Assembly: GCA_029071325.1 (NCBI GenBank)
Contig: JAIEAP010000043.1
Coordinates: 1 to 64,000, forward strand
Direction: 5' to 3'
Origin: Lachnospiraceae bacterium
Lineage (GTDB): Bacteria; Bacillota; Clostridia; Lachnospirales; Lachnospiraceae
DNA: 64,000 nt
The notes beneath the pieces were generated by a model. That model saw nothing but the letters and a program-made list of their open reading frames with translations, did no database searches and was not told where the DNA came from. A program made the position numbers and the translations under genes. Below, one piece after another: positions 19,910 to 29,496 of this stretch (position 1 is its first letter; the number at the start of each line of letters is the position of its first letter).

Positions 19910-21619
19910 TCATTTCGCATCGGACAAGATTTTCCATACCGTTTCCGCTGCCGTTTCCATAGGGGCATTGACGGAGAAACTCTTATCTCTCGAAACGATC
20001 TCAACCATATGTTGCTCTATGTTTCGAGGACTGACCACAACTCTGAAAGGAACGCCGAGCAGGTCTGCATCTGAGAACATCACTCCTGCGCGCACCTTTC
20101 GGTCATCATAGATGACTTCGACACCCTTGCTCTGCAGTTCTTCATACAGCTTGTCGGCATAAGCCTGCACTTCGGCATCATCCGAACGAACGGCACACAG
20201 ATGTACCTGCCACGGTGCCACCGCCAGCGGCCATATGGGACCATACGCATCGTGATGCACCTCACAGATTGAGGCGGCAAGTCTGCCTATACCGATACCG
20301 TAGCAGCCCATGACCGGATACCCCGGTTCTCCATTGGCATCCACATAGGTCATATTCATAGACTTGGTGTACTTCGTTCCCAACTGGAAGATGTTGCCAA
20401 CTTCAATCCCCCGCGAAACAGTAATCGCCGGCTTCCCGCAATGCGGGCAGATACCACCCTCCTGTATCTTGGCAAAATCGTGATATTCCACACCTTCGAC
20501 ATCACGGGCCATATCAAGTCCGGTATAATGATATTCGCTTACATTTGCACCACAGGAAAGATTATTCAGACCTTCCAGGGAACGGTCAAACAGAATGGTA
20601 AAATCCCCCTTCAAATTAACAGGGCCAATATATCCGGCATTCAATCCGCATGCTTCGGTGATCACTGCCGGATGGATCTCATAGCCCAAATAATTTGTGA
20701 GCTTGGTCTCATTTACCTCAAGATCGCCACGGATAAACAATACGATATAATGGTCATCAGAATTGCGCTGATAGACAACCGCCTTACAGGAAGTCTTCTC
20801 ATCGCAATGCAGGAACTTGCAAACATCTTCAATGGTATGAATATCCGGTGTGTGTACGTAAGTCAATTCATCGGATACATCATGCCTCTCGTTATGGATC
20901 ATACACTCTGCCGCTTCCATATTCGCCCGGTAATCGCACTCCGTGCAGATAGCAATCGAATCTTCTCCCACAGAGGTCATCAGCATAAATTCATGAGAAA
21001 TATTACCGCCCATCATACCGGAATCGGATGCAACTGATATCACCTCCGGCAAACCTACTCTTGCATAGATTCGCTCATACGCATTATGACACTTCGCATA
21101 ATATTCTTCCAAGTCTGCCTGGCTCGTATGGAAGGAATAGGCATCCTTCATCGTAAATTCGCGCACGCGGATAAGTCCTGCTCTGGGTCTTGCTTCATCC
21201 CGGAATTTTGTCTGGATCTGATAAACCATAAAAGGATATTTCATATAACTCTGTCCGTAATCCCGGACAAGCTGAACCGCTGCTTCTTCATGTGTCATTC
21301 CAAGGACAAGAGGACTGTCGCTGCGGTCATGGAAGCGGATCATCTCCTTGCCTATACTTTCATATCTGCCGGACTCCTGCCATATCGATGCCGGCATTAC
21401 CACGGGGAATTGTACTTCCTGCCCGTCAATTGCGTCCATCTCCTCACGAATGATCTGCTCAATCTTTCTTGTTACTCTTTTTAACGGCATATAGGACGAA
21501 TAAATACCGTTTGCCACATACTTCAAATAGCCGCCGCGCACCATCAGCGCATGGCTGTCAACGACACAGTCTGACGGTCTCTCCCGGAAACGATCTCCGA
21601 CAAGTTTTTCTAATTTCAT
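19910..21619 (-). CDS. proS: Prolyl-tRNA synthetase
   Basis: Class II aaRS; GMTHEEAA, RDEARPRAGLIRVREFTMKDAYSF. Confidence 0.96.
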   Translation of the reverse strand: MKLEKLVGDRFRERPSDCVVDSHALMVRGGYLKYVANGIYSSYMPLKRVTRKIEQIIREEMDAIDGQEVQFPVVMPASIWQESGRYESIGKEMIRFHDRSDSPLVLGMTHEEAAVQLVRDYGQSYMKYPFMVYQIQTKFRDEARPRAGLIRVREFTMKDAYSFHTSQADLEEYYAKCHNAYERIYARVGLPEVISVASDSGMMGGNISHEFMLMTSVGEDSIAICTECDYRANMEAAECMIHNERHDVSDELTYVHTPDIHTIEDVCKFLHCDEKTSCKAVVYQRNSDDHYIVLFIRGDLEVNETKLTNYLGYEIHPAVITEACGLNAGYIGPVNLKGDFTILFDRSLEGLNNLSCGANVSEYHYTGLDMARDVEGVEYHDFAKIQEGGICPHCGKPAITVSRGIEVGNIFQLGTKYTKSMNMTYVDANGEPGYPVMGCYGIGIGRLAASICEVHHDAYGPIWPLAVAPWQVHLCAVRSDDAEVQAYADKLYEELQSKGVEVIYDDRKVRAGVMFSDADLLGVPFRVVVSPRNIEQHMVEIVSRDKSFSVNAPMETAAETVWKILSDAK

Positions 21620-21667
21620 AAAGGATACCTCCGCATTTTAATGAATGTCAAGATTTCATGCATATGC

Positions 21668-22348
21668 TCAAGCGTTCCTGGTATAGCGGCACCTTGGGAA
21701 GCTGCTGCATCCCCAGAACTCTCCGTATCTCCCTTTTCTCTTCACCAGCACCCCGCCGCACTGCGGGCAGGACTGCTCCGTCTTCACCTGCGGCTGTTCC
21801 TTAAGCAGCTCCCCCAGCCGCTCATAACACTTCTGGTTTATGATACAATCATTCAGCGCACGGTGAGCCCCCTCCGTGCTGATATCAAAATACTCCGCAA
21901 CATCACTCAGCCTGTGGTGCTTCAACTGAGGCAGGCATTGCTTCGCCAAATGCAGTGTATCTATGTAATCATTGTATATACCGGTCTGAAACACCTGCAT
22001 AGCGGCATCATAAACAAAATTCATATCAAAATTATGAATATTGTGTCCAACCAGAATTCCTGTTTCCACAAAGTCCACAAACCCCTCCAGAGCTTCTGCG
22101 ATCCCTGGCGCACCTGATACCATGTCATTGGTGATATGATTCACCTTCGTGGCAGATGCCGGAATTCGTATGGATGGCTTCACCAGAGTGGAATAGGTAT
22201 CCACGATCCGGCTGTCCTGCACCTTCACAGCCGATATTTCTATGATCTCATCCGACTCAAAACGAAATCCTGTAGTTTCCAGATCAAAAACAACATAATC
22301 CTTCACATATCCCCCAAGTTTTCGTCCCTTGTTCCTTATATATTCCAT
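21668..22348 (-). CDS. DnaQ/PolC-type 3'-5' exonuclease with C-terminal zinc ribbon
   Basis: [12 protein letters not shown] (ExoI), [18 protein letters not shown]-terminal CPQCGG...[13 protein letters not shown]. Confidence 0.85.
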   Translation of the reverse strand: MEYIRNKGRKLGGYVKDYVVFDLETTGFRFESDEIIEISAVKVQDSRIVDTYSTLVKPSIRIPASATKVNHITNDMVSGAPGIAEALEGFVDFVETGILVGHNIHNFDMNFVYDAAMQVFQTGIYNDYIDTLHLAKQCLPQLKHHRLSDVAEYFDISTEGAHRALNDCIINQKCYERLGELLKEQPQVKTEQSCPQCGGVLVKRKGRYGEFWGCSSFPRCRYTRNA

Positions 22349-22500
22349 GTGATATGTTTCTCCGCTTTTTCTCAGTCTTCTTCTGTTATCAACTCTATTT
22401 CCGATTATATATGAGCACCGCAAATTCCTCTATCGTTGCCGCTCTCGCAGCGCTCTTGTTTCCGGTGAATCCCGGTCGAATATACTTAGAATCCGCAAAA

Positions 22501-22579
22501 AGAGACTTGACTCTTTTGCCGATACGCCAAGAACTGCCTGTTCTTACTATATCGTATCTGTGCAAAAAAGCAAGTCTCT
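22501..22579 (-). terminator. Long nested stem-loop/terminator downstream of the pilus operon
   Basis: Arms AGAGACTTG.TCTTTTGCCGATAC / GTATCTGTGCAAAAAAGCAAGTCTCT around inner AAGAAC/GTTCTT; minus strand runs into TTTTT. Confidence 0.6.
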
Positions 22580-22601
22580 CATACTTCATTTAAGAAAAAG
22601 T

Positions 22602-23891
22602 CTATTCTAACTCGTCTCCCTCTTCTTCCTCTTCCTCTTCTTTTACATATTTCTTACGTGAGAATACCACCCATACCATCTGTACCAGAACAAAGAACAG
22701 CATCAGCGGCGTCCATTTATCCAGCAACGCAGTAGGCAGACTGATATCCTCTGTCAAAAGGAATGCGATCACGGAGATAATTGCTACCGGGAAGGAAAGA
22801 AGTCTTAACAATCCCTTCTTCTTTAATTTGAGAGGTTCTTCCTCTTCCTCACATGTCTCATCCTCCTGCACTTTCTGTTTCTTCTGCTCCTCGTTCTCTT
22901 CCTCCTCTTTTTCCTTCTTCGTAGTCACAAAGTATCCGATGAGCAACATCAGAGACAGAAAAACTGCCAGATTCATTAACATGAAGTTTACCAGCGCCCA
23001 GGCTGCTCCGTCATCCGCAAACAACGGTACCTCTGCGCCGCCGATCCTAACGGTCTGGGGTGTCGCCTCAGGCTCATCCTCTTCCACAATTGTGGGCGTA
23101 TCCTGCTGCTTATTTGGTCTCCTTGGCGTATTTGCCGGTGGAGTAGGATCGCTTGCCGGCACAGGAGTTTCCGGCATAATAATGCTCGGTGGAATGATCA
23201 CAATCGGCGGCGTCTGCGGCTCAACGGGAGGCTCCGGATCGTCAGGATCCTCAGGAGGTTCCGGATCGTCAGGATCCTCGGGTGGTTCCGGCTCATCGGG
23301 CTCCTCCGGTATAGGAGGCACAGGCTTCCGCTCTTCCACTTTGGCGCAGACTGTCACATCATACATCCACTCATTTCTTCCGGTCACCTCAATCAGATCA
23401 TAGGGGACGGAAAGCAGTACTGGAGATGCCTCATGACTTTCCGTGCCTTCTGCGATCAGAAGATAAAGCCCCTGTTTCAAGTCTGAAAATGTAACAATTC
23501 CCTTTGTATTGGTTTTTCCAGAAGAGATACTTGCGATGGATTCCTGCTCCACATGCTGAGCAAGCTTCTCCGCAATTGTCCCCCACTCAGTTGACGTATA
23601 GTTCTGTTCCGGTTTTATTTCTTTGACACAGCCGGCAAATACATCTTTCACGGAAAACTCAACTGGTTTTTTCTTCATATCCATATCTGCCACCAGATAC
23701 AGACTGACATTCATATCTGTCAGTGCCTGTTTTTGTGTTCCGTGCACATACTCGGCCTTTACGGAACCGCTTTCCGGCAATGTTCCTGTTGCCTGGCCTG
23801 CATATATCAGTATACTGCAGCAATGAAAACAAATGATCAAAAGCAGCAGTACGATATTTATTTTCTTACTCTTTTTTATGAATCTTCTCAT
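22602..23891 (-). CDS. Pilus-locus membrane protein: SpaA-like domain, Pro/Asp/Glu stalk, multiple C-terminal TMs
   Basis: Signal peptide-like N-terminus, PEPPEDPDD repeats, TM, highly acidic tail; no LPxTG; overlaps the sortase gene. Confidence 0.65.
   Translation of the reverse strand: MRRFIKKSKKINIVLLLLIICFHCCSILIYAGQATGTLPESGSVKAEYVHGTQKQALTDMNVSLYLVADMDMKKKPVEFSVKDVFAGCVKEIKPEQNYTSTEWGTIAEKLAQHVEQESIASISSGKTNTKGIVTFSDLKQGLYLLIAEGTESHEASPVLLSVPYDLIEVTGRNEWMYDVTVCAKVEERKPVPPIPEEPDEPEPPEDPDDPEPPEDPDDPEPPVEPQTPPIVIIPPSIIMPETPVPASDPTPPANTPRRPNKQQDTPTIVEEDEPEATPQTVRIGGAEVPLFADDGAAWALVNFMLMNLAVFLSLMLLIGYFVTTKKEKEEEENEEQKKQKVQEDETCEEEEEPLKLKKKGLLRLLSFPVAIISVIAFLLTEDISLPTALLDKWTPLMLFFVLVQMVWVVFSRKKYVKEEEEEEEGDELE
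23227..23307 (-). repeat. 27-bp coding tandem repeat x3 (PEPPEDPDD)
   Basis: Three successive 27-mers at 23227, 23254 and 23281. Confidence 0.85.
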
Positions 23892-24759
23892 TCTTCCGCC
23901 TCCTGATCCGTTTTCTCCTTATGAGTCTTCTTATGATGTAGACAACAATCATGAACAGTCCTGCAGAACCAAGACCGATCAATACCCAGAACAAATAATT
24001 TGTATTCATTCCCTTTGCCTTATGTCTGCCCTGATCTTCTGCCGCCTGTTCGTCATAGGGAATCCGTTTCCCACGAACCAGCAGCCGATGGGTATTGATG
24101 CCATATGGGGTACAAGTAAGGAGCGTCACCTGATCCTTCCCACGCTCTACACTCAGTGCATCCGTCTCTTCCGGCTTTACCACTTCAATCTGGTCTACCT
24201 CATACGCCAGTATGTCATCCAGTATATACAAATAGAACTGATCCCCTTCCTGCAGCTGATCCAAGTCCGTAAACAGACTGGCGCTTGGCAGTCCTCTGTG
24301 TGCAGCCAGAACGGCATGGGTGCTTTCTCCTCCCACTGGAAGCGAAGATCCCTGCAGATGTCCTGCTCCTTTTTCTAAGATTGCTTCCTCCGTGGAATGA
24401 TAAATGGGTACCTTCACATCGATTTTGGGAATGACAATATATCCCATCAGACCGTTGCCTTCCAGATTAAGGCACGCGGTATAAATCTCATCCTCCGTAT
24501 AAGGCGTAGTCGCCGCCACAAAGGAATCCGGCAATATGATTGGCTGCAGTCCCTCATTATAGCTCCGCGCCTTTGCCCATTCTGCTTCATAGTCTATCGA
24601 ACTTTCTGCCGCGTTCTTTTCCAGATACGCCTGAAATAACCGCTCCTCCCGCATACGATTCCATGCGTTTGAGACAAGAGGGTAGAGCAATATGGACAAT
24701 CCAAATATAAAACCTATGATCATAAAAAACATTACTATTTTTCTTGCCGCCTGTTTCAT
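23866..24759 (-). CDS. Class C (pilus-assembly) sortase
   Basis: Catalytic VTLLTCTPYGINTHRLLVRG, His in LAAHRG; N- and C-terminal TMs. Confidence 0.92.
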   Translation of the reverse strand: MKQAARKIVMFFMIIGFIFGLSILLYPLVSNAWNRMREERLFQAYLEKNAAESSIDYEAEWAKARSYNEGLQPIILPDSFVAATTPYTEDEIYTACLNLEGNGLMGYIVIPKIDVKVPIYHSTEEAILEKGAGHLQGSSLPVGGESTHAVLAAHRGLPSASLFTDLDQLQEGDQFYLYILDDILAYEVDQIEVVKPEETDALSVERGKDQVTLLTCTPYGINTHRLLVRGKRIPYDEQAAEDQGRHKAKGMNTNYLFWVLIGLGSAGLFMIVVYIIRRLIRRKRIRRRKNEKIHKKE

Positions 24760-24795
24760 TTAGCCTCTCCACACTACTCTCTTCCATTATGGTGA

Positions 24796-24815
24796 GGGGA
24801 GAGTTTCCTCTCCCC
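24796..24815 (-). promoter_or_regulatory. GAAA-tetraloop hairpin between major pilin and sortase genes
   Basis: Minus strand GGGGAGAG-GAAA-CTCTCCCC, perfect 8-bp stem. Confidence 0.7.
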
Positions 24816-24852
24816 ACACTTTACATTTAGAAGGTTACTATTGTCTTATCTC

Positions 24853-26364
24853 TTAGTTTTTCTTTTTCTTCATCATGACCAGAACTCCGCCGAATACAGC
24901 CATCATCGCTGTTCCGACAACAGTCAGGATGATCACACCTGTACCACCAGTAGCAGGAAGAGCTCCTACTCTTGCATCCGTCAGCTCGATCAGCACCTTT
25001 GCTGCGGCATCTGCTGCGTTCTGATTCGTCCATGCACTATTTGCCCCTGCCAATGTCGCTGTATAGGTTCCGTCTGCAGGATCTGCTGCTGTGAATGTAA
25101 TGGTCGGTGTCGTCTTCTCCAGAGCATATCCGGAGGGTGCTACAGTCTCTATCAGAGTGTATGTGTAATCTGCATCCAGACCAAGAATCTCTACTACGCC
25201 TTCTTCATTTGTGGTAAATACTGTCGCATCCTCTTCTGAATCTACAAAAGACATATCCGTATCGGTCAGCTTAACATATTTCTGCTCGCCTGCTACCTCT
25301 GCCTGAAGGATGAATTCTGCGCCTTCCAGTTTATCGCCGCTTTCATTCTGCTTCTGCAGCTTGATTGCTGCCGTATAAGAAGTTGCCGTTACATCATCGC
25401 TGGGTGGTTCCTCTTCGTTGTTGGTCTTAATAGAAGAACTTACGGTATTGGTATATGCATTGCCTTCTACATAACCGGTCACCAGTCCCTGATATGTAAT
25501 CGTGAAAGCTTTTCCTGCATATGTTGCTGCATTCTCATTCAGCCAGCTTTCCTGGAAGCTGATGACAAATCCGTTCTCGTTAGCAGTAACTGTATAAGCT
25601 GTTCCAAATGCAACGTCGACACCGTCTACAGTAACGGTGATATCCGCGTCTGTAAAAGCACCGTCTGCTCCTGTGGTCACTGCCACAAGATTATCGCTCA
25701 TAGTATCAGTAATGGTGAATTTCGGCTTATCATATCCCTGGAAATACGGGAAAGTTCCAGATACCGTATAGTCAATCACATCGCCGACAGCAACGTAGGT
25801 CTGACCGGCTGCCACTTCCTTCTTGTCGATGACATTATTGTGTACGCCCTTTGCTGTTGCTCTTCCTACTGTCAGGATATTATTCCCTTCTCCCACTGAA
25901 TTGTAGTTGTTTACCAGCATGTTGGTGTAGGTCCAGCTCTGGCTGGTGCAGATAACCAGATAAGATCCTAACTCCGTGGTTTCCAGTGTAGCTGAGGTTG
26001 CTGATGCTGTAGTCGTCACCGTGGCAGCTACATTGGCAGCGTCTGCTGCATCTGCAAGGATTGTCAGGTATTTTGCGATCACTGCCTTATTGGAATTATC
26101 TTCCGTGCTTAAAGCGGTCAATGCGGCTGCTGCCTGATCGCCCAATGCTGTCTCTGCCCAATCAGTCAGTTCCCATGCACCGGTAGAACCGTTGTACTGC
26201 AGAACCTGATACGCGGTAACCGTTACCGCCTCCGTGTTCGTCAATCCGCTGATCTCGAGATTGCCGTCTACTGCTGCTGCCGCCACTGGCATAACTGCGC
26301 CAATTGTAAGGATCATCCCAAGCAGAAGCGCCAAAAGCTTTTTGGTTTTGTGAAATTTTTTCAT
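24853..26364 (-). CDS. Major pilin backbone protein (isopeptide-forming, LPxTG)
   Basis: Signal peptide MKKFHKTKKLLALLLGMILT; C-terminal LPATGGTG + TM + KKKKN; SpaA/Cna-B-like domain (KLEGAEFIL...EGVVEILGLDADYTYTLIETVAPSGY). Confidence 0.9.
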   Translation of the reverse strand: MKKFHKTKKLLALLLGMILTIGAVMPVAAAAVDGNLEISGLTNTEAVTVTAYQVLQYNGSTGAWELTDWAETALGDQAAAALTALSTEDNSNKAVIAKYLTILADAADAANVAATVTTTASATSATLETTELGSYLVICTSQSWTYTNMLVNNYNSVGEGNNILTVGRATAKGVHNNVIDKKEVAAGQTYVAVGDVIDYTVSGTFPYFQGYDKPKFTITDTMSDNLVAVTTGADGAFTDADITVTVDGVDVAFGTAYTVTANENGFVISFQESWLNENAATYAGKAFTITYQGLVTGYVEGNAYTNTVSSSIKTNNEEEPPSDDVTATSYTAAIKLQKQNESGDKLEGAEFILQAEVAGEQKYVKLTDTDMSFVDSEEDATVFTTNEEGVVEILGLDADYTYTLIETVAPSGYALEKTTPTITFTAADPADGTYTATLAGANSAWTNQNAADAAAKVLIELTDARVGALPATGGTGVIILTVVGTAMMAVFGGVLVMMKKKKN

Positions 26365-26417
26365 GTTTTCTCCTTCCTTTCTTTTCCTTTCTTTACTTTT
26401 CTTTTCTATCGTGAATG

Positions 26418-29312
26418 CTATGAATAGCGTTTCACTCGTTTTAATAACACCAGAACCCCCAATGCCATGCACATACAGAGTGTCCCCGGAATGATGCATG
26501 CGCGATATATTCCCACACTTCCGGTTTCTGGAAGCGTATAGACGGCTTCATTCAAGATTGACATTCTGACATCTGTTCCTGTCCGCCCCACACTCGCGTC
26601 TTTTTCTGCCGTAAACCACAGACTGGAATCATACTCCTGTCCGTCCTGTGTGATCTGTATCTCACCAGCAGGTGAAATGAGCAGATTGATCTCCCCTTCC
26701 ATTAGCTGATATCCGTCCGGTGCTTTTACTTCCCGGATGATATATCTGCTGCCATAGGCAAGCTCCAATTCCTCCCCGTTTTCGTCCACAAATCGGATCT
26801 CCCCTTTTTGCTGCTTCTCATTCGCCTCTGTGCTGACCGCTGTACCCAGGAGAACAAGTCCATCGGAACCACTGGTATACCGGTATAATTCAAACTCCGC
26901 TCCTGCAAGTTCATTTCCTGTCACTGCTGCCGTTCCATACTTAAATCCCCTCAGTGTACAAAACGGTATCTCATCATCATATACCTTTACAGTCAAAACC
27001 TGATTTTCATCCAGCGCCGCTGTCCATGCGCCATAACGTGTGTCATTGTCGTCTGACGACACCTCTTCTCCCACTGCCAGCACTCTTCCTGCAACTGTCA
27101 CACTTCCGTCATCCCAAACAGCGATGGCCACGCCGTCAATCTTATAGTAATTCGCAGGTGCCTTAACCTCTGACAGGATATAGGAATTACCCTGTTCCAG
27201 CAGGAAGTCTGCTCCGTCCTTTGTGACAGACGCTTTTCCGTCTGCTCCTGTCGTTCCGATCCCCTCCGCAGTTCCGTTAATTTCTGCGACCCGAAACTCT
27301 GCGTTTGCAAGAGGCAGCCCACTTCCTTTTCCATATTTCTCGATCTGAACCGTATATTCCTTTGGCTCATCCGGCGGCACAGTAACTTTGCTGTCCTTTG
27401 CCGTGATGCATATCTCGTTTGCCTCGGTCACAATCGTATATTCATAATCCCCGTCTCCACCGGTTATGGTGACGTTCTCTCCCTCAATCACAATTGTCAG
27501 TTCTTTTGCAATGACATCATATCCTTCCGGCGCCGTCACTTCCTTCAGATAATAAGTACCGTCCGTCTTCATCAGCTTGGCAATTCCGGATGAATCCTTG
27601 AAATAAGCAAGCCCTGTGCCGCTCTCCCCTGATGTACAGGTTTCCAGAAGATTGTGGTCGCTGTCATACAGTTCAAATACCGCTCCGTTTAAAGCAGCTC
27701 CGCTCTCCGCATCGCGCTTCATTAATTTGAAGCTATAATAATGCTTTTCGGAAAAACCGGATCCAATTCCTGCATAGATCAGGAAATCCTTCGTCTGATA
27801 CTTCCCCGGACTGCCTTGCACCGCTTCTGTCACGTTCCACTTAATGCCCATCACGTCTGTGAACTGCATCCAGTGACTCGTATTGCTCCACGCTTTATCT
27901 ATGCTCGCATAGCCAGCCGTCACGCCCATATTTCTGGCGCTATTGTAAAAATACTCTTTATAAGGATAAAATGTCTCAGCGTCCACTGCTCCGCCGCTGC
28001 TATTCTCCACCACCGTGTAGCCCGTTCCAAATTTCTCCGGTGCATAAGCAGAGTTCCACGAATTCACATATCCGCTCTCCCAATAAGTAGTGTCCACGTC
28101 GATATAGCCGTTCCCCAGCACGCAAAGCGGTCCTATGATATGTATCCAGTTCTGATAACCCTCCCATGCATTCCGGAAGAAAACCGAACCGTTGATATCC
28201 ACATAACCACTCAGATAAAAGTTTCCGTTATTGTAGATTGCCGCCCCCGTAGATGCGGTATTGCCGGTTATGGTTCCTCCCGAGACCGTCAGATTACCAT
28301 TTTTGTTCATGTCGCCCTGTCCATCTACATAAATCCCGCCGCCGGATCCACTGCTGCAATCCCTTATGATGCCGCCCGACATGTTAAAATATGACTTTTT
28401 ATTACTGAATTCTCCGCCCACATAGACGGCTCCGCCGTATTGCGAGGAACGGCAGTTCTGAATCACACCTCCCGACATATTGAATACGCCGTCCGCATTA
28501 TTGGAGGTATACATATACACTGCACCGCCATGCTGCGGCGTGGTGCTCTGTGTGCTTCCGTCGATAGTCCCGCCCTGTAAATTGAAGGTTCCCCCGTTGG
28601 CATACTGCACCAGATTGGTACTCAGCAATATCGTACCTGTCTGCTCCGGGCTGCTGTCAAGGATTGTCAGTGTTCCGCCCAACATCTGAAAATATGCATT
28701 TCCCCCGGACATGGTCAGCGTGTGACCATTTAAATCAATAATATATTCTTTCCCGCTGGATATCTGTACAGTACTGTTCATGGTGCTGTCCGCAGTCAAT
28801 TGGTTCTCTCCATTCACAGGATTGAATACCGCTCTGCTCGAAGCTGCTTTTGTAGAGATATCAGTCTCATCCTCAGAAGGCGCATCACTTATTATAGAAG
28901 AATCACCCTCACCCTCACCTTCAGAAGGGCTATCATCTATTATAGAAGAACTGCTTTCATCTTCTGAAGAGACATCACCTATTATCGAAGAATCACTCCC
29001 GTCTTCTGAAGGAATATCATCTATTATAGAAGAATTGCTCTCATCTTCTGAGGATACAGCTTCATCCACAGATAAGTCAGCGTCATCTGTCATGGAATCA
29101 ATCTCGTCTCCGGCAGGGTCGGTATCTTCTGCCTGAAAATCAACTTCATACTCAGAGGGAATACTCTCAGTTGCGAAGGGACTGGCCTCAACCACAGGAG
29201 ATCTGAAATCATTCGCAAGCAACGCCGACATCGGCTCTGTAAACAACCCTGCGCATAAAATCACAGCTAATATTTTACAAACATTCCGAATGACGCCTTT
29301 CCATTCTCTCAT
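26418..29312 (-). CDS. Pilus tip/adhesin, multi SpaA-domain, LPxTG
   Basis: Repeated 'YxLxEVxAPxGY' domains, beta-helix-like 'GGTxxxSGGxIxN' region, C-terminal LPETGSVG + TM. Confidence 0.88.
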   Translation of the reverse strand: MREWKGVIRNVCKILAVILCAGLFTEPMSALLANDFRSPVVEASPFATESIPSEYEVDFQAEDTDPAGDEIDSMTDDADLSVDEAVSSEDESNSSIIDDIPSEDGSDSSIIGDVSSEDESSSSIIDDSPSEGEGEGDSSIISDAPSEDETDISTKAASSRAVFNPVNGENQLTADSTMNSTVQISSGKEYIIDLNGHTLTMSGGNAYFQMLGGTLTILDSSPEQTGTILLSTNLVQYANGGTFNLQGGTIDGSTQSTTPQHGGAVYMYTSNNADGVFNMSGGVIQNCRSSQYGGAVYVGGEFSNKKSYFNMSGGIIRDCSSGSGGGIYVDGQGDMNKNGNLTVSGGTITGNTASTGAAIYNNGNFYLSGYVDINGSVFFRNAWEGYQNWIHIIGPLCVLGNGYIDVDTTYWESGYVNSWNSAYAPEKFGTGYTVVENSSGGAVDAETFYPYKEYFYNSARNMGVTAGYASIDKAWSNTSHWMQFTDVMGIKWNVTEAVQGSPGKYQTKDFLIYAGIGSGFSEKHYYSFKLMKRDAESGAALNGAVFELYDSDHNLLETCTSGESGTGLAYFKDSSGIAKLMKTDGTYYLKEVTAPEGYDVIAKELTIVIEGENVTITGGDGDYEYTIVTEANEICITAKDSKVTVPPDEPKEYTVQIEKYGKGSGLPLANAEFRVAEINGTAEGIGTTGADGKASVTKDGADFLLEQGNSYILSEVKAPANYYKIDGVAIAVWDDGSVTVAGRVLAVGEEVSSDDNDTRYGAWTAALDENQVLTVKVYDDEIPFCTLRGFKYGTAAVTGNELAGAEFELYRYTSGSDGLVLLGTAVSTEANEKQQKGEIRFVDENGEELELAYGSRYIIREVKAPDGYQLMEGEINLLISPAGEIQITQDGQEYDSSLWFTAEKDASVGRTGTDVRMSILNEAVYTLPETGSVGIYRACIIPGTLCMCMALGVLVLLKRVKRYS
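28885..29058 (-). repeat. 42-bp coding tandem repeat in the adhesin acidic stalk
   Basis: Units at 28933, 28975 and 29017 (42 bp each) plus one 48-bp variant at 28885; encodes SSEDxSxSSIIDDx. Confidence 0.85.
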
Positions 29313-29410
29313 GCTGCTTCCTCCAATCAAATCAATCCCTTTCCTGCTTTACTCTTTCTCTGTATTTCAATTTTATAACAAAAAAATCCACAAAAGAAGA
29401 TTCTATAACG

Positions 29411-29481
29411 CTGATTTATATTGACATCTTTTACACATGATGTTAAAATCGATTTATAATTTCTGACTTATATTAACATCC
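29411..29481. promoter_or_regulatory. Candidate AraC-type operator cluster
   Basis: Direct repeats CTGATTTATATTGACATCT (29411-29429) and CTGACTTATATTAACATCC (29463-29481), with an inverted related copy GATGTTAAAATCGATTTAT (29439-29457). Confidence 0.55.
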
Positions 29482-29496
29482 CAAGGAGGAAACGGT

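Noticed and set aside
21620-21667. T-box leader for proS
   Set aside because: Only a short gap upstream of the start codon; no T-box sequence or antiterminator seen.
23227-23307. Short regularly spaced repeats considered as a CRISPR-like array
   Set aside because: Units are contiguous without spacers and in frame, encoding PEPPEDPDD.
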